From NCBI RefSeq assembly GCF_000374105.1, contig NZ_KB893651.1, positions 668,985-732,984 on the forward strand: DNA of 64,000 nucleotides, read 5' to 3'. This stretch comes from Kangiella aquimarina DSM 16071. Lineage in GTDB: Bacteria; Pseudomonadota; Gammaproteobacteria; Enterobacterales; Kangiellaceae. Positions 1-8,260 of this stretch are shown here, one piece after another. The notes under the pieces are model-generated. The model ran no database searches, was not told where the DNA came from, and worked only from the letters and a program-made list of their open reading frames with translations. Position 1 is the first letter of the stretch. Every line of letters begins with the position of its first letter. A program made the translations under genes and the position numbers.

Positions 1-36
1 GAAATTGGCGAACTAGCATCATCAATGCTTGAAATT

Positions 37-62
37 AAAAGCCCGCATATGCGGGCTTTTTT
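37..62 (+). terminator. Intrinsic terminator
   Basis: Stem AAAAGCCCGC / GCGGGCTTTT around an ATAT loop, followed by T residues. It most likely ends a gene lying left of the window. Only about 10 codons of sequence precede it, too little to identify that gene. Confidence 0.8.
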
Positions 63-63
63 G

Positions 64-330
64 TAATCGATATTTTGAGCAAGATATCGATATTGGGCAA
101 ACTGTTCTTATTATTGTCGAATACCGGTATCTCGATACTGCTTTTTATTGGTTCCAATAAAGATTACTCTCTGTTTTATAAAGAAATTAAGAATATCCCC
201 TTTGTGATTAGGAGACCGGCTAATCCTCGAAATGCGACCGCGCGAAGAGCTAATGGTGACCAGGAAATCGAAACTTGTAAAAAAAGATCAATGATAATAA
301 AGTCTTACAAACAAATTCGTATCATAAAAT
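64..330. other. AT-rich gap without a convincing gene
   Basis: Between the first terminator and the first cassette-like boundary. It has one 86-codon reading frame from a TTG (75-335), but no ribosome binding site, no family resemblance, and its end runs into the boundary motif. A short inverted repeat GATTAG / CTAATC sits at 206-225. It may be the decayed remains of an accessory element or the approach to an integron attachment site. Confidence 0.4.
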
Positions 331-341
331 GTTAGGCGAAA

Positions 342-872
342 ATGAAGATCGAAGACATCAGAAGAATGGAAAGCGCTCTGAATGTAAAACTACCTTCGGA
401 CTTTGTTGACTTCATGATTTCAGAAAGAAATTATGATGCTATTGATGAAGTAAGTGTTTTTAATGATGCAAATACTATTATCGAAGCAACGATTGCTTAT
501 AGGCAGGGCAAATGGAATCAACAGTGGTCCATGCAGCTTGTTTATATCGGTGATGAATCTGATGCATGTCCCTATGCGCTTGACTGTATCTCGGGTGAGC
601 TAAAAAGGCTAGATCATGGAAGTATTGAAATTAAACCTTTAGAGACCTTCAGATCGTTCCAAGAGTTTCTTACTAATAGATACAATGACTACCAGGAATA
701 TCTTGAAAGTGAAAATGCTCCTCCATTAACTGGATTTGCAAAATTACGAAGTGACTTGGTCTTCAACTTGCGGTGTTATGGCCCTGTAATGGTTGCACTA
801 TTAATTTTCTTCGTTGTCTTACCAACGATAGCTTACTCTATAAGGGAGTTATTTAGATGGATAACCGGGTAG
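342..872 (+). CDS. SUKH/SMI1-KNR4-like protein with C-terminal membrane anchor
   Basis: A 176-residue protein. The N-terminus (about 5-25, IRRMESALNVKLPSDFVDFM) and the central VYIGDESD...ALDCISGELKRLDHG stretch resemble the SMI1/KNR4 (SUKH) fold. That superfamily is rich in bacterial immunity proteins that neutralise contact-dependent and polymorphic toxins. Residues about 148-170 form one hydrophobic segment followed by a short basic tail, suggesting a membrane anchor with the SUKH domain probably cytoplasmic. The start codon lies 4 bases after the cassette boundary and the stop codon abuts the next core site, so the gene fills its cassette. No cognate toxin is adjacent. The immunity role is inferred; the family match rests on pattern only. 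Confidence 0.6.
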   Translation: MKIEDIRRMESALNVKLPSDFVDFMISERNYDAIDEVSVFNDANTIIEATIAYRQGKWNQQWSMQLVYIGDESDACPYALDCISGELKRLDHGSIEIKPLETFRSFQEFLTNRYNDYQEYLESENAPPLTGFAKLRSDLVFNLRCYGPVMVALLIFFVVLPTIAYSIRELFRWITG

Positions 873-873
873 C

Positions 874-930
874 GCCTAACAAGACCATGTTGCTGACTCG
901 GTTCGCTCACCGCATATGCCGGCGTTATGA
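874..930 (+). other. attC-like recombination site of cassette 1
   Basis: R'' GCCTAAC (874-880), 6-base spacer, L'' ATGTTGC, a central region containing the small hairpin CGGT..ACCG, L' GCATAT, 6-base spacer, and R' GTTATGA (924-930). L'' and L' pair apart from one unpaired base, which is typical of attC strand-selection geometry. At 57 bases it matches the short attC class. The last six bases belong to the next cassette, so R'' and R' do not pair here, as expected in an array. Confidence 0.55.
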
Positions 931-944
931 TTAGAGAGAACACT

Positions 945-1601
945 ATGAAATTAATATTAATATTCACTGGATTTATATTCCTATCCGCCAATGCTTTAGC
1001 CAATGAAGAAAGCTTCATGGAAGAGTATTACGATAAACAAGATGGTGATTTAATTAACGTTATGTCACCCTGTGACCCTGGCTGTCATGTTGAAATAGAG
1101 ATTGGAAATAATGTTTTTTCTAGTATAACGAGCGGAATTGGCTGGGAAAGATTGTACGAGCTAGAAGATGAGGAAGATAGCTCCATAACCTTAAATTATT
1201 CTTTTGAAAAAGGTGTTTATGTAGTTCATTCCAGTACTAACACAATTTTCAGTCTTAATGGAAAGTTGGAGCATCATCCAATCGACTTTGCATTAAGCAA
1301 TTGTTTCTCCAAGCCTTCAGGGCAAACAACGATGGGTATGGTAGCTTGTTTGAGGGGAGCAGAAGAAACTTGGGATGTTGAATTAAATAGAATATATGAA
1401 GATTTAGGTGGTGCAAACAACTCACTTTTAAAATCTACTCAGCTAGCTTGGATATCATATCGTGACTCCCAGTATAGTTTGTTCAATTCGTGGCTTGACT
1501 CTAAGCAAGGCTCGAAATGGATTTACGCCATATCAAAAGGGCGAGTGCTTCTAATTAGGCAACAAGTTGAGCATTTGCAATCTTTTTACACGGGTTATTA
1601 A
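945..1601 (+). CDS. Exported lysozyme-inhibitor LprI-like (DUF1311) protein
   Basis: A 218-residue protein with a signal peptide ending near ANALA (residues 15-19), so probably periplasmic. The C-terminal half has the DUF1311/LprI pattern: a Cys about 15 residues before TTMGMVAC, then LNRIYEDL, then QLAWISYRDSQ. The Cys that usually follows the RD motif is replaced by Tyr, so the disulfide pattern may differ. Some members of the family inhibit lysozyme; that function is only inferred here. I chose the ATG at 945 (preceded by AGAGAGA) over the in-frame ATG at 927, which lies inside the cassette core site and would put six extra residues before the signal peptide. Confidence 0.65.
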   Translation: MKLILIFTGFIFLSANALANEESFMEEYYDKQDGDLINVMSPCDPGCHVEIEIGNNVFSSITSGIGWERLYELEDEEDSSITLNYSFEKGVYVVHSSTNTIFSLNGKLEHHPIDFALSNCFSKPSGQTTMGMVACLRGAEETWDVELNRIYEDLGGANNSLLKSTQLAWISYRDSQYSLFNSWLDSKQGSKWIYAISKGRVLLIRQQVEHLQSFYTGY

Positions 1602-1604
1602 GCT

Positions 1605-1652
1605 TCATAACAAATTAGACAAATGGCGCCGTAACCGATGCCTATGTTAAAG
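1605..1652 (+). other. Possible degenerate attC of cassette 2
   Basis: TCATAAC (1605-1611) matches the reverse complement of the cassette start. GTTAAAG (1646-1652) could be the closing R' site, but its last base departs from the GTTRRRY consensus. No clear inner L''/L' pair is visible, so this site is weaker than the one at 874-930. Confidence 0.35.
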
Positions 1653-1741
1653 GCCTTATATAAATTGCGTCTCGTATGCACATATGTTTCTAGCTTACCA
1701 TGTATTGAATTGCTAGAATCTCTTTAACGTTATTTTGATTT

Positions 1742-1762
1742 ACCGCCTTTGGCGGTTTTTTT
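1742..1762 (+). terminator. Terminator touching the next start codon
   Basis: ACCGCC TTT GGCGGT followed by seven T. The T tract runs directly into the ATG at 1763, so the hairpin occupies the place where a Shine-Dalgarno sequence would be. Confidence 0.7.
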
Positions 1763-2116
1763 ATGGTTCAGTTTTTAAACAGTCGATTATTTAAAGTGTT
1801 GTTTGTGATTGCTTGTTTGGCGATTTTTGCGATGTCGTTGATGCCAGGGAAGCAGTTGCCGAAGGATTTACCTTGGGACAAGGCTTTGCATTTTATTGGT
1901 TACGCAGGTTTGGCGTTTCTGGCACGGATGGGTTCGAAGAAGCATCCAAGCTGGCAGATTGTGATTGGCTGTATCCTTTTTTCCCTTCTTATTGAGTTTC
2001 TACAGCAATTTATACCGAATCGTGGTTTTGAGTGGCTGGATCTACTAGCTAATACGTTAGGAGTTTTGACTGGAGTGCTGCTAGGTAAGGTGATGAAACC
2101 TTACCTAAAGCAATAG
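1763..2116 (+). CDS. VanZ-like membrane protein
   Basis: A 117-residue protein with about four hydrophobic segments. It has the VanZ family pattern: MSLMPG, then DKALHFIGYAGLAFL, then LLIEFLQQFIPNRGFEWLDLLANTLGVLTG. VanZ was named from a teicoplanin-resistance gene, but most chromosomal members have no known function, and no resistance role should be assumed. A terminator hairpin ends exactly at the start codon, leaving no ribosome binding site. Translation may be leaderless-like, or the true start may be an internal codon. It ends 3 bases before the convergent secreted-protein gene. Confidence 0.75.
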   Translation: MVQFLNSRLFKVLFVIACLAIFAMSLMPGKQLPKDLPWDKALHFIGYAGLAFLARMGSKKHPSWQIVIGCILFSLLIEFLQQFIPNRGFEWLDLLANTLGVLTGVLLGKVMKPYLKQ

Positions 2117-2119
2117 AGC

Positions 2120-2644
2120 TTACTCTACAAAAGGCGCGTAGCCGCAATGGAGCTGTACACCGGTCAAGATATCAGACTTGTTTCCAGAGCCTGCATCAAA
2201 GTGTAATCGTACCCCTGTAGCCATTTCCCCTGCAGGGCAATTAACACGCTGTTTCCATGTATCGCAATTGGGACGCTTAAAGGTTTCTACCTGAGTATTG
2301 CCGTTACCGTCTTTACCAAATAAGGTATAACCTTTTACCCTTCCTGAGTTTGAGTGGCATACCCGAATCCCAGTTATATACAAACCAACCTCTACTTTTC
2401 CCTTGGAGCCTGATGGGGCGGAGCCGATGCATCTTTCAATTGTGTCTGGCCATGTTGTTCTAAAGCCCACCTGTACCCAGCAGGGCTTGTCATACTTTTC
2501 CTTGACCCAGAATGAAGTCATATTATTGGTAAAGCCGGGTTTTTGATGGTCTGACTGGATGTTACCTGCATCGCCTGAGACTGGTGTGATAGCAAAACTG
2601 GTTAGTGGTAACAGAGAAAAAATTAGTGCTAATAGTGTTTTCAT
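2120..2644 (-). CDS. Secreted cysteine-rich protein of unknown function
   Basis: A 174-residue protein with a signal peptide ending near TSFA (residue 18). The mature part holds six Cys (PCW, ERC, RVC, NC, NC, HC), enough for three disulfides, and is rich in Gly, Trp and Lys. The repeated style of VGLYITGIRVCHSNSGRVKG and ATGVRLHFDAGSGNKSDILTGVQLHCG suggests a beta-rich extracellular or periplasmic domain, possibly lectin-like. I do not recognise the family. A very strong purine-rich binding site (AAGGAAGGAAGG) precedes the ATG, suggesting high translation. Confidence 0.7.
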   Translation of the reverse strand: MKTLLALIFSLLPLTSFAITPVSGDAGNIQSDHQKPGFTNNMTSFWVKEKYDKPCWVQVGFRTTWPDTIERCIGSAPSGSKGKVEVGLYITGIRVCHSNSGRVKGYTLFGKDGNGNTQVETFKRPNCDTWKQRVNCPAGEMATGVRLHFDAGSGNKSDILTGVQLHCGYAPFVE

Positions 2645-3588
<944 letters not shown>

Positions 3589-3628
3589 TCTGCGCACCTT
3601 TAGTTTTACCGAATAAGAGAGGCTGTTT

Positions 3629-4621
3629 TTGAAAAAACAAGGAGTTCTCCTCTGTAATTTAGGAACACCTGACGAACCGACTCCGAAAGCGGTTCGTCGC
3701 TATCTTGCCGAGTTTCTTCATGATTACCGTGTAGTGTCGCTTACCCGCTGGGTCTGGTGTCTTATCCTACACGGTATTATTTTGCGTATTCGTCCTGCCA
3801 AAGTTGCTAAACTGTACAAGTCTATCTGGACACGAGAAGGTTCGCCTTTGCTTGCCATTACTCAGCGCCAGCGAAAAAAACTCCAGATTATGATGAACGA
3901 TCGTTTTGTGGAGCAGGAATACGGTAAGCATATCCCTGTTGAGATAGCCATGGCGTATGGCAACCCATCGATTCCGAAGGCTTTAAAGGCACTTAAGAAT
4001 CAGGGCTGTGAACGAATCATTGTGTTACCGCTTTACCCTCAGTATAGCTCAGCATCAACGGCTTCGATTTTTGATCGGGTCGCTAAAGCCATGAAGCAAG
4101 AATTTTTTGTTCCAGAGTTCACCTTTGTGGGTGACTATCACGATAACCCTTTGTATATCAAAGCACTTGCCGATTCGATTCAACGTCATTGGAATGAGCA
4201 CGGCAAGGCCGATAAGTTATTGTTTTCATATCATGGTGTGCCAGAACGTTTCAGCAAAGGTGGTGACCCTTATGAGCAACAGTGCCATAAAACTACCGAG
4301 CTGGTCATTAAGGAACTTGGTTTGGAAGAAGGCGATTACCTAACTTCGTTTCAGTCGCGTTTTGGTAAGGAAGAATGGATTAAGCCTTATACCGATGCGA
4401 CTCTTGAAACCTGGGGCAAAGAGGGTGTTGAGTCAGTACAGGTCATTTGCCCAGCCTTTAGTGCTGATTGTCTTGAAACGCTGGAAGAAATCGCTGAAGA
4501 AAATAAAGACGTGTTTATTGAACATGGTGGTAAGCGTTACGAGTATATTCCTGCTTTAAATGATGATGATGCCCATGTTGAAATGATGCTCACATTGATT
4601 GAGCAGCGTTTGCTTAAATAG
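3629..4621 (+). CDS. hemH: Ferrochelatase
   Basis: A 330-residue enzyme that inserts Fe2+ into protoporphyrin IX, the last step of protoheme synthesis. N-terminal GVLLCNLGTPDEPTPKAVRRYL and the catalytic segment SYHGVPERFSKGGDPY are diagnostic, and the acidic ETLEEIAEE region supplies the metal-path residues. The start is a TTG: AAGAGAGG sits 6 bases upstream, and the protein then begins as family members do. It lies between adk and the helicase gene, all on one strand with short gaps. Confidence 0.95.
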   Translation: MKKQGVLLCNLGTPDEPTPKAVRRYLAEFLHDYRVVSLTRWVWCLILHGIILRIRPAKVAKLYKSIWTREGSPLLAITQRQRKKLQIMMNDRFVEQEYGKHIPVEIAMAYGNPSIPKALKALKNQGCERIIVLPLYPQYSSASTASIFDRVAKAMKQEFFVPEFTFVGDYHDNPLYIKALADSIQRHWNEHGKADKLLFSYHGVPERFSKGGDPYEQQCHKTTELVIKELGLEEGDYLTSFQSRFGKEEWIKPYTDATLETWGKEGVESVQVICPAFSADCLETLEEIAEENKDVFIEHGGKRYEYIPALNDDDAHVEMMLTLIEQRLLK

Positions 4622-4642
4622 CTGAATAAGCATTTCTGACCA

Positions 4643-6604
4643 ATGGCCTCATTAGCTTCCCTAGAAGAACTCTTTTCTGCTGATGGCCTGTTGGCTGATT
4701 ATTTCGAAGGCTTTGTCCGACGTTCCGAGCAGGAGCAAATGGCGCAGTCGATTGAGTCAGCCATCCACGACGAAACCTCAATCTGTATTGAAGCTGGAAC
4801 CGGAACCGGTAAAACCTTTGCCTATCTGGTTCCTGCTCTAAAGAGCTGGTATGAGCAAGATACTAAAATCATCGTGTCCACCGGCACCAAGAACCTTCAG
4901 GATCAGCTCTACTTTCGTGACCTTCCAGATATCTGTAAAGCTCTATCTATCTCTCCAAAAATAGCCTTGCTTAAGGGGCGTAATAACTATTTATGCCAAT
5001 ACCGTCTTCAACAAAGCCTGGAAAGTGGCCGTTTCCAAAGTCGCTCCATGGTGGATACCTTAAGTCGAGTTAATGACTGGTCTGTGCAAACCTCTAGCGG
5101 TGACCTGACTCAATGTACTGATCTGGCTGACAATGACCCTCTCTGGTCCTATGTGACTTCAACCAATGAAAACTGCCTGGGCTCAGAATGCCCAGATTAT
5201 GCTGAATGCTTTGTTGCTAAAGCCCGTCAGAGAGCGGTTACAGCTGATGTTGTCGTGGTCAATCATCATTTGCTATTGGCTGACATGGTGCTGAAGGAAG
5301 ATGGTTTCGGTGAGTTGTTACCGGATGCTGATATCGTGGTGGTTGATGAGGCACATCAGCTGGCGGATATTGCACATAGCTTTTATGGCAGACGACTGAC
5401 CAGCAGGCAGTTGATGGAAATTTGCCGCGATACAGAGCTTGAAGCTTTGACTAACGCTAAAGATGATCGTCAGTTATCGGTAGCGGTTCGTCGGGTTGAA
5501 GGTGCTGTTAACGAGATTCGATTGAGTCTTGGGGAGTCTGGTCAGAAGAAAAATTGGCAACAGATTGTTAACCCACAGCGAAAGCAATTATTTGCTGAAC
5601 TCAAGAAAGAGCTGAGCGCTCTGCACAGTCGATTGGAGCGACATGCTTCCCGCTCTAAAGGTTTGGATTCATGTCATAAACGTGCCGAAGAATGTTTACA
5701 TACTCTGGCATTTTTCAGCGATAAAGATCAGGAGCTCACTGCTGTTCGCTGGGTAGAAACCTATCGCCAGGGTTTTGCTGTACTGGAAACACCGCTCGAC
5801 GTGTCTCAAGCATTTGCACAAAGCTGCCGTGAGCAATCAACACGTACTTGGGTTTTTACTTCAGCCACCATTACTCAAGCCAGCAGTAAAGGTACGAGTG
5901 ACTTCAAACATTTTAAAGAGCGACTTGGTCTTGATGAGGCCCGAGATCTGGAACTGCCCAGTCCTTTTGATTATGACGCTCAGGCTTTACTTCATATTCC
6001 TCGTGGTCTGGCAGACCCACGTTCAAAAGACTTTATTAATAGCTGGCAACAGGCTGTATTACCGATAGTTGAAGCGAATCCGGGAGGGACATTCGTACTT
6101 TTCACCAGCTATTCCGCCATGCATCAGGTGCAGGAGCTTTGGAAAGATAAGCTGCTGGATAAAACAGTATTGATGCAGGGTGAGAAGCCAAAGAATCAAC
6201 TGATAGAAGATTTTCGGGAAACGGGCAATGCAGTCTTATTGGCGACCTCCAGTTTCTGGGAAGGCGTTGATGTCAAAGGCTTGGCGCTCAGTTGCGTCAT
6301 CATCGATAAATTGCCTTTTGCTGCGCCGGATGAACCCCTCATCGAAGCAAAAATTCAGGCTATGCGTAAATCGGGTAAGAATCCGTTTTTTGATTTACAA
6401 ATCCCTGAAGCCATCATTGCTCTTAAACAGGGCGCTGGGCGCTTAATTCGCGACCAGACTGATCGCGGGGTGCTGGTACTATGTGATCCACGATTGATCG
6501 CTAATGCTTACGGTAAGCGATTCCTCCGCAGCTTGCCGCCAATGCGTCGTACGCGCGAACAGAAGACTGTGATAGAATTTCTGAAAAATCTAACTCAAGA
6601 CTGA
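4643..6604 (+). CDS. yoaA: DinG/YoaA-family ATP-dependent helicase
   Basis: A 653-residue superfamily 2 (XPD-like) helicase. Walker A AGTGTGKT at 51-58, DEAH box in VVVDEAHQLAD, and late motif GAGRLIRDQTDRG. The cysteines in NNYLCQYR, NENCLG, SECPD and AECF form the expected 4Fe-4S cluster binding site. YoaA of E. coli works with HolC in repair of damaged replication forks. The length and iron-sulfur motif fit YoaA better than the longer DinG, but the choice rests on inspection. tsaB begins 9 bases after its stop. Confidence 0.88.
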   Translation: MASLASLEELFSADGLLADYFEGFVRRSEQEQMAQSIESAIHDETSICIEAGTGTGKTFAYLVPALKSWYEQDTKIIVSTGTKNLQDQLYFRDLPDICKALSISPKIALLKGRNNYLCQYRLQQSLESGRFQSRSMVDTLSRVNDWSVQTSSGDLTQCTDLADNDPLWSYVTSTNENCLGSECPDYAECFVAKARQRAVTADVVVVNHHLLLADMVLKEDGFGELLPDADIVVVDEAHQLADIAHSFYGRRLTSRQLMEICRDTELEALTNAKDDRQLSVAVRRVEGAVNEIRLSLGESGQKKNWQQIVNPQRKQLFAELKKELSALHSRLERHASRSKGLDSCHKRAEECLHTLAFFSDKDQELTAVRWVETYRQGFAVLETPLDVSQAFAQSCREQSTRTWVFTSATITQASSKGTSDFKHFKERLGLDEARDLELPSPFDYDAQALLHIPRGLADPRSKDFINSWQQAVLPIVEANPGGTFVLFTSYSAMHQVQELWKDKLLDKTVLMQGEKPKNQLIEDFRETGNAVLLATSSFWEGVDVKGLALSCVIIDKLPFAAPDEPLIEAKIQAMRKSGKNPFFDLQIPEAIIALKQGAGRLIRDQTDRGVLVLCDPRLIANAYGKRFLRSLPPMRRTREQKTVIEFLKNLTQD

Positions 6605-6613
6605 TTAATTTCC

Positions 6614-7321
6614 ATGTCAAATATCCTTGTCATTGACACTTCTACTGAAGCCTGCTCGGTTGCATTACAGGCAGGCAACCAAGTTTATTCAAACTATAAG
6701 GTTGCTCCTCGTCAGCATGGCGAGCTGGTTTTGCCGATGGTTGATAGCTTGTTGGAGCAGGCGCAGATTAAACTGAACGATCTTGATGTGATTGGTTATG
6801 GACAAGGCCCAGGAGCTTTTACTGGCTTACGAATATGCATCAGTATTGTGCAGGGACTTGCTTATGGAGCAGGACTTCCAGTAGTTGGAGTATCCAGTTT
6901 GCAGGCTATGGCACAAGCTGCCTATCAAAGCACTGGTGAGAAGAATATCCTGTCGGCTATTAATGCACGAATGGGCGAGGTTTATTGGGGCGTGTATCAA
7001 TTGCAGGAAGGCCTCATGACATTGGTTGGTGAAGAGGAAGTGGCTGACCCGGATTCTGTCACCATTAGCCAATTGGATTCGTCTATTATCTATAGAGCTG
7101 TTGGAAGCGGCTGGCAAACTTACCCTGACCAGCTGGCGCAACGAAGCAATGTATCGTTGGTGATTGAAGAAGAGGTTTCTTTTCCTGATGCTGAGAAGAT
7201 GTTGCCCTGGGTTTCAGAGCAATTAGCAAAAGGGGAGGCTGTCGATGCAGAGCAAGCTCAACCCGTATATTTGCGTAACAATGTGGCAAAAAAAGTCTCA
7301 GAGCAGGGTAAGCCTGCATGA
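6614..7321 (+). CDS. tsaB: tRNA t6A synthesis protein TsaB
   Basis: A 235-residue ASKHA-fold protein (YeaZ). It begins ILVIDTSTEACSVAL and carries HGELVLPMVDSLL and GQGPGAFTGLRICISIVQGLAYG, both hallmark segments. It partners TsaD and TsaE to make N6-threonylcarbamoyl-adenosine at position 37 of ANN-decoding tRNAs. Its own nucleotide site is normally inactive; it acts as a scaffold. It closes the run adk-hemH-yoaA-tsaB and is followed by a 119-base gap before the lipoprotein gene. Confidence 0.94.
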   Translation: MSNILVIDTSTEACSVALQAGNQVYSNYKVAPRQHGELVLPMVDSLLEQAQIKLNDLDVIGYGQGPGAFTGLRICISIVQGLAYGAGLPVVGVSSLQAMAQAAYQSTGEKNILSAINARMGEVYWGVYQLQEGLMTLVGEEEVADPDSVTISQLDSSIIYRAVGSGWQTYPDQLAQRSNVSLVIEEEVSFPDAEKMLPWVSEQLAKGEAVDAEQAQPVYLRNNVAKKVSEQGKPA

Positions 7322-7440
7322 ATCTCTAAAATTCAGGAAGTGTTCATAGACTTTGTGTTACACATAAAGCAATATGAGTTAAGTGTCTGATTTTAATTAA
7401 CCTGTGGAATTAAGACAGACCAGATAAAGGGAGGCATTTA

Positions 7441-8169
7441 ATGCGACAGTATTTTAAATTTTTATCAGTTGGTGCAATGGCTGGTTTGCTAGCGGCTTGT
7501 GCAAATGTGCCTGATTCAATTGAATTCGAAGAAGCTAACCGCGTTCAATTTGCGCAGGTAGCGCAAAGTCCGGCAAACTATGCCGGAGAAGAAGTTCGCT
7601 GGGGTGGTGTTATTGCCCGAGTGGAAAATCTTGAAAAAGATACTTTGATAGAAGTTGTTAACTTACCGTTGGACCGTCAAGCTCGTCCAGTTAAAGACAG
7701 CCAGACAGGCGGTCGCTTCATCGCACGCGTTCCAGGCTTCCTTGATCCAATGATCTACCAGAAAGGTAAAGAAATTACTTTTGTCGGTATGTTGGGTGAG
7801 CCAATGCCCGGCAAAGTTGGGAAACATGAAATTAATTTCCCAGTGGTAGATACGCGAAGTCATTATTTGTGGAAAGAACGTCCACGTCGTGAATATGTAG
7901 AAGTTTATTCAATGTGGGATCCGTACTGGTTTTATCATCGTCCTTACCATTGGCCTTACTATTATCGTTATCGAGTCATCCGTGAGTATGAACCTCGTAT
8001 CGATCCGAATCTTGATAAACAGCCAAATGATCCGCCGATGCCAAAGACCAGGGTTCAACCACGTAGTCCTGAACCTGAGGTCAGAGTTCAGCCGACACCA
8101 AGTCCAAGACCGGCTAGCAAACCACGAGTTAGTCCGAAGTTAGGTGACGGGTTTATAAAGCAGAAATAA
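7441..8169 (+). CDS. slp: Slp-family outer-membrane lipoprotein
   Basis: A 242-residue protein with signal peptide and lipobox LLAAC (Cys20). The Slp domain (about 35-150) shows YAGEEVRWGGVIARVENL and the GRFIARVPGFLDPMIYQKGKEITFVGMLGE strand pattern. In E. coli, Slp and YeaY are starvation- or stress-induced outer-membrane lipoproteins of unclear role. After the domain comes an aromatic patch (MWDPYWFYHRPYHWPYYYRY) and then a Pro/Arg-rich, probably disordered tail, longer than in E. coli Slp. A strong AGGGAGG precedes the ATG. Own transcription unit, ended by the terminator at 8191. Confidence 0.85.
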   Translation: MRQYFKFLSVGAMAGLLAACANVPDSIEFEEANRVQFAQVAQSPANYAGEEVRWGGVIARVENLEKDTLIEVVNLPLDRQARPVKDSQTGGRFIARVPGFLDPMIYQKGKEITFVGMLGEPMPGKVGKHEINFPVVDTRSHYLWKERPRREYVEVYSMWDPYWFYHRPYHWPYYYRYRVIREYEPRIDPNLDKQPNDPPMPKTRVQPRSPEPEVRVQPTPSPRPASKPRVSPKLGDGFIKQK

Positions 8170-8190
8170 TTACAAGTATCTTGGTCATCT

Positions 8191-8225
8191 AAAAAGCCGC
8201 TCGCAATCGTTAGCGGCTTTTTTTA
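8191..8225 (+). terminator. Terminator of slp
   Basis: Stem AAAAAGCCGCT / AGCGGCTTTTT with a 10-base loop and a T tract. The A tract on the other side makes it usable from the minus strand too. Confidence 0.85.
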
Positions 8226-8260
8226 TTTAAATGGAATAGCTTAAACTGACTTTTTATTGA

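Larger units (their letters stand above)
331..1652 (+). mobile_element. Two putative integron gene cassettes
   Basis: Seen: cassette 1 begins with GTTAGGCG (331-338), carries one ORF, and ends with CGCCTAAC (873-880), the exact reverse complement of its own start. Cassette 2 begins with GTTATGA (924-930), carries one ORF, and ends with TCATAAC (1605-1611), again the reverse complement of its own start. Known: in integron arrays the R'' core site of each cassette pairs with the first bases of the same cassette, because the attC is completed when the cassette circularises. Both genes point the same way and fill their units almost completely. No integrase gene is visible, so this may be the tail of an array that starts outside the window or a stranded pair. 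Confidence 0.6.

Noticed and set aside
75..335. 86-codon plus-strand ORF at the left end
   Set aside because: TTG start without a ribosome binding site, low-complexity basic C-terminus, no family resemblance, and it runs into the cassette core site.
1763..2116. VanZ similarity taken as glycopeptide resistance
   Set aside because: There is no vanA-type cluster and VanZ-like proteins are common chromosomal membrane proteins of unknown role.
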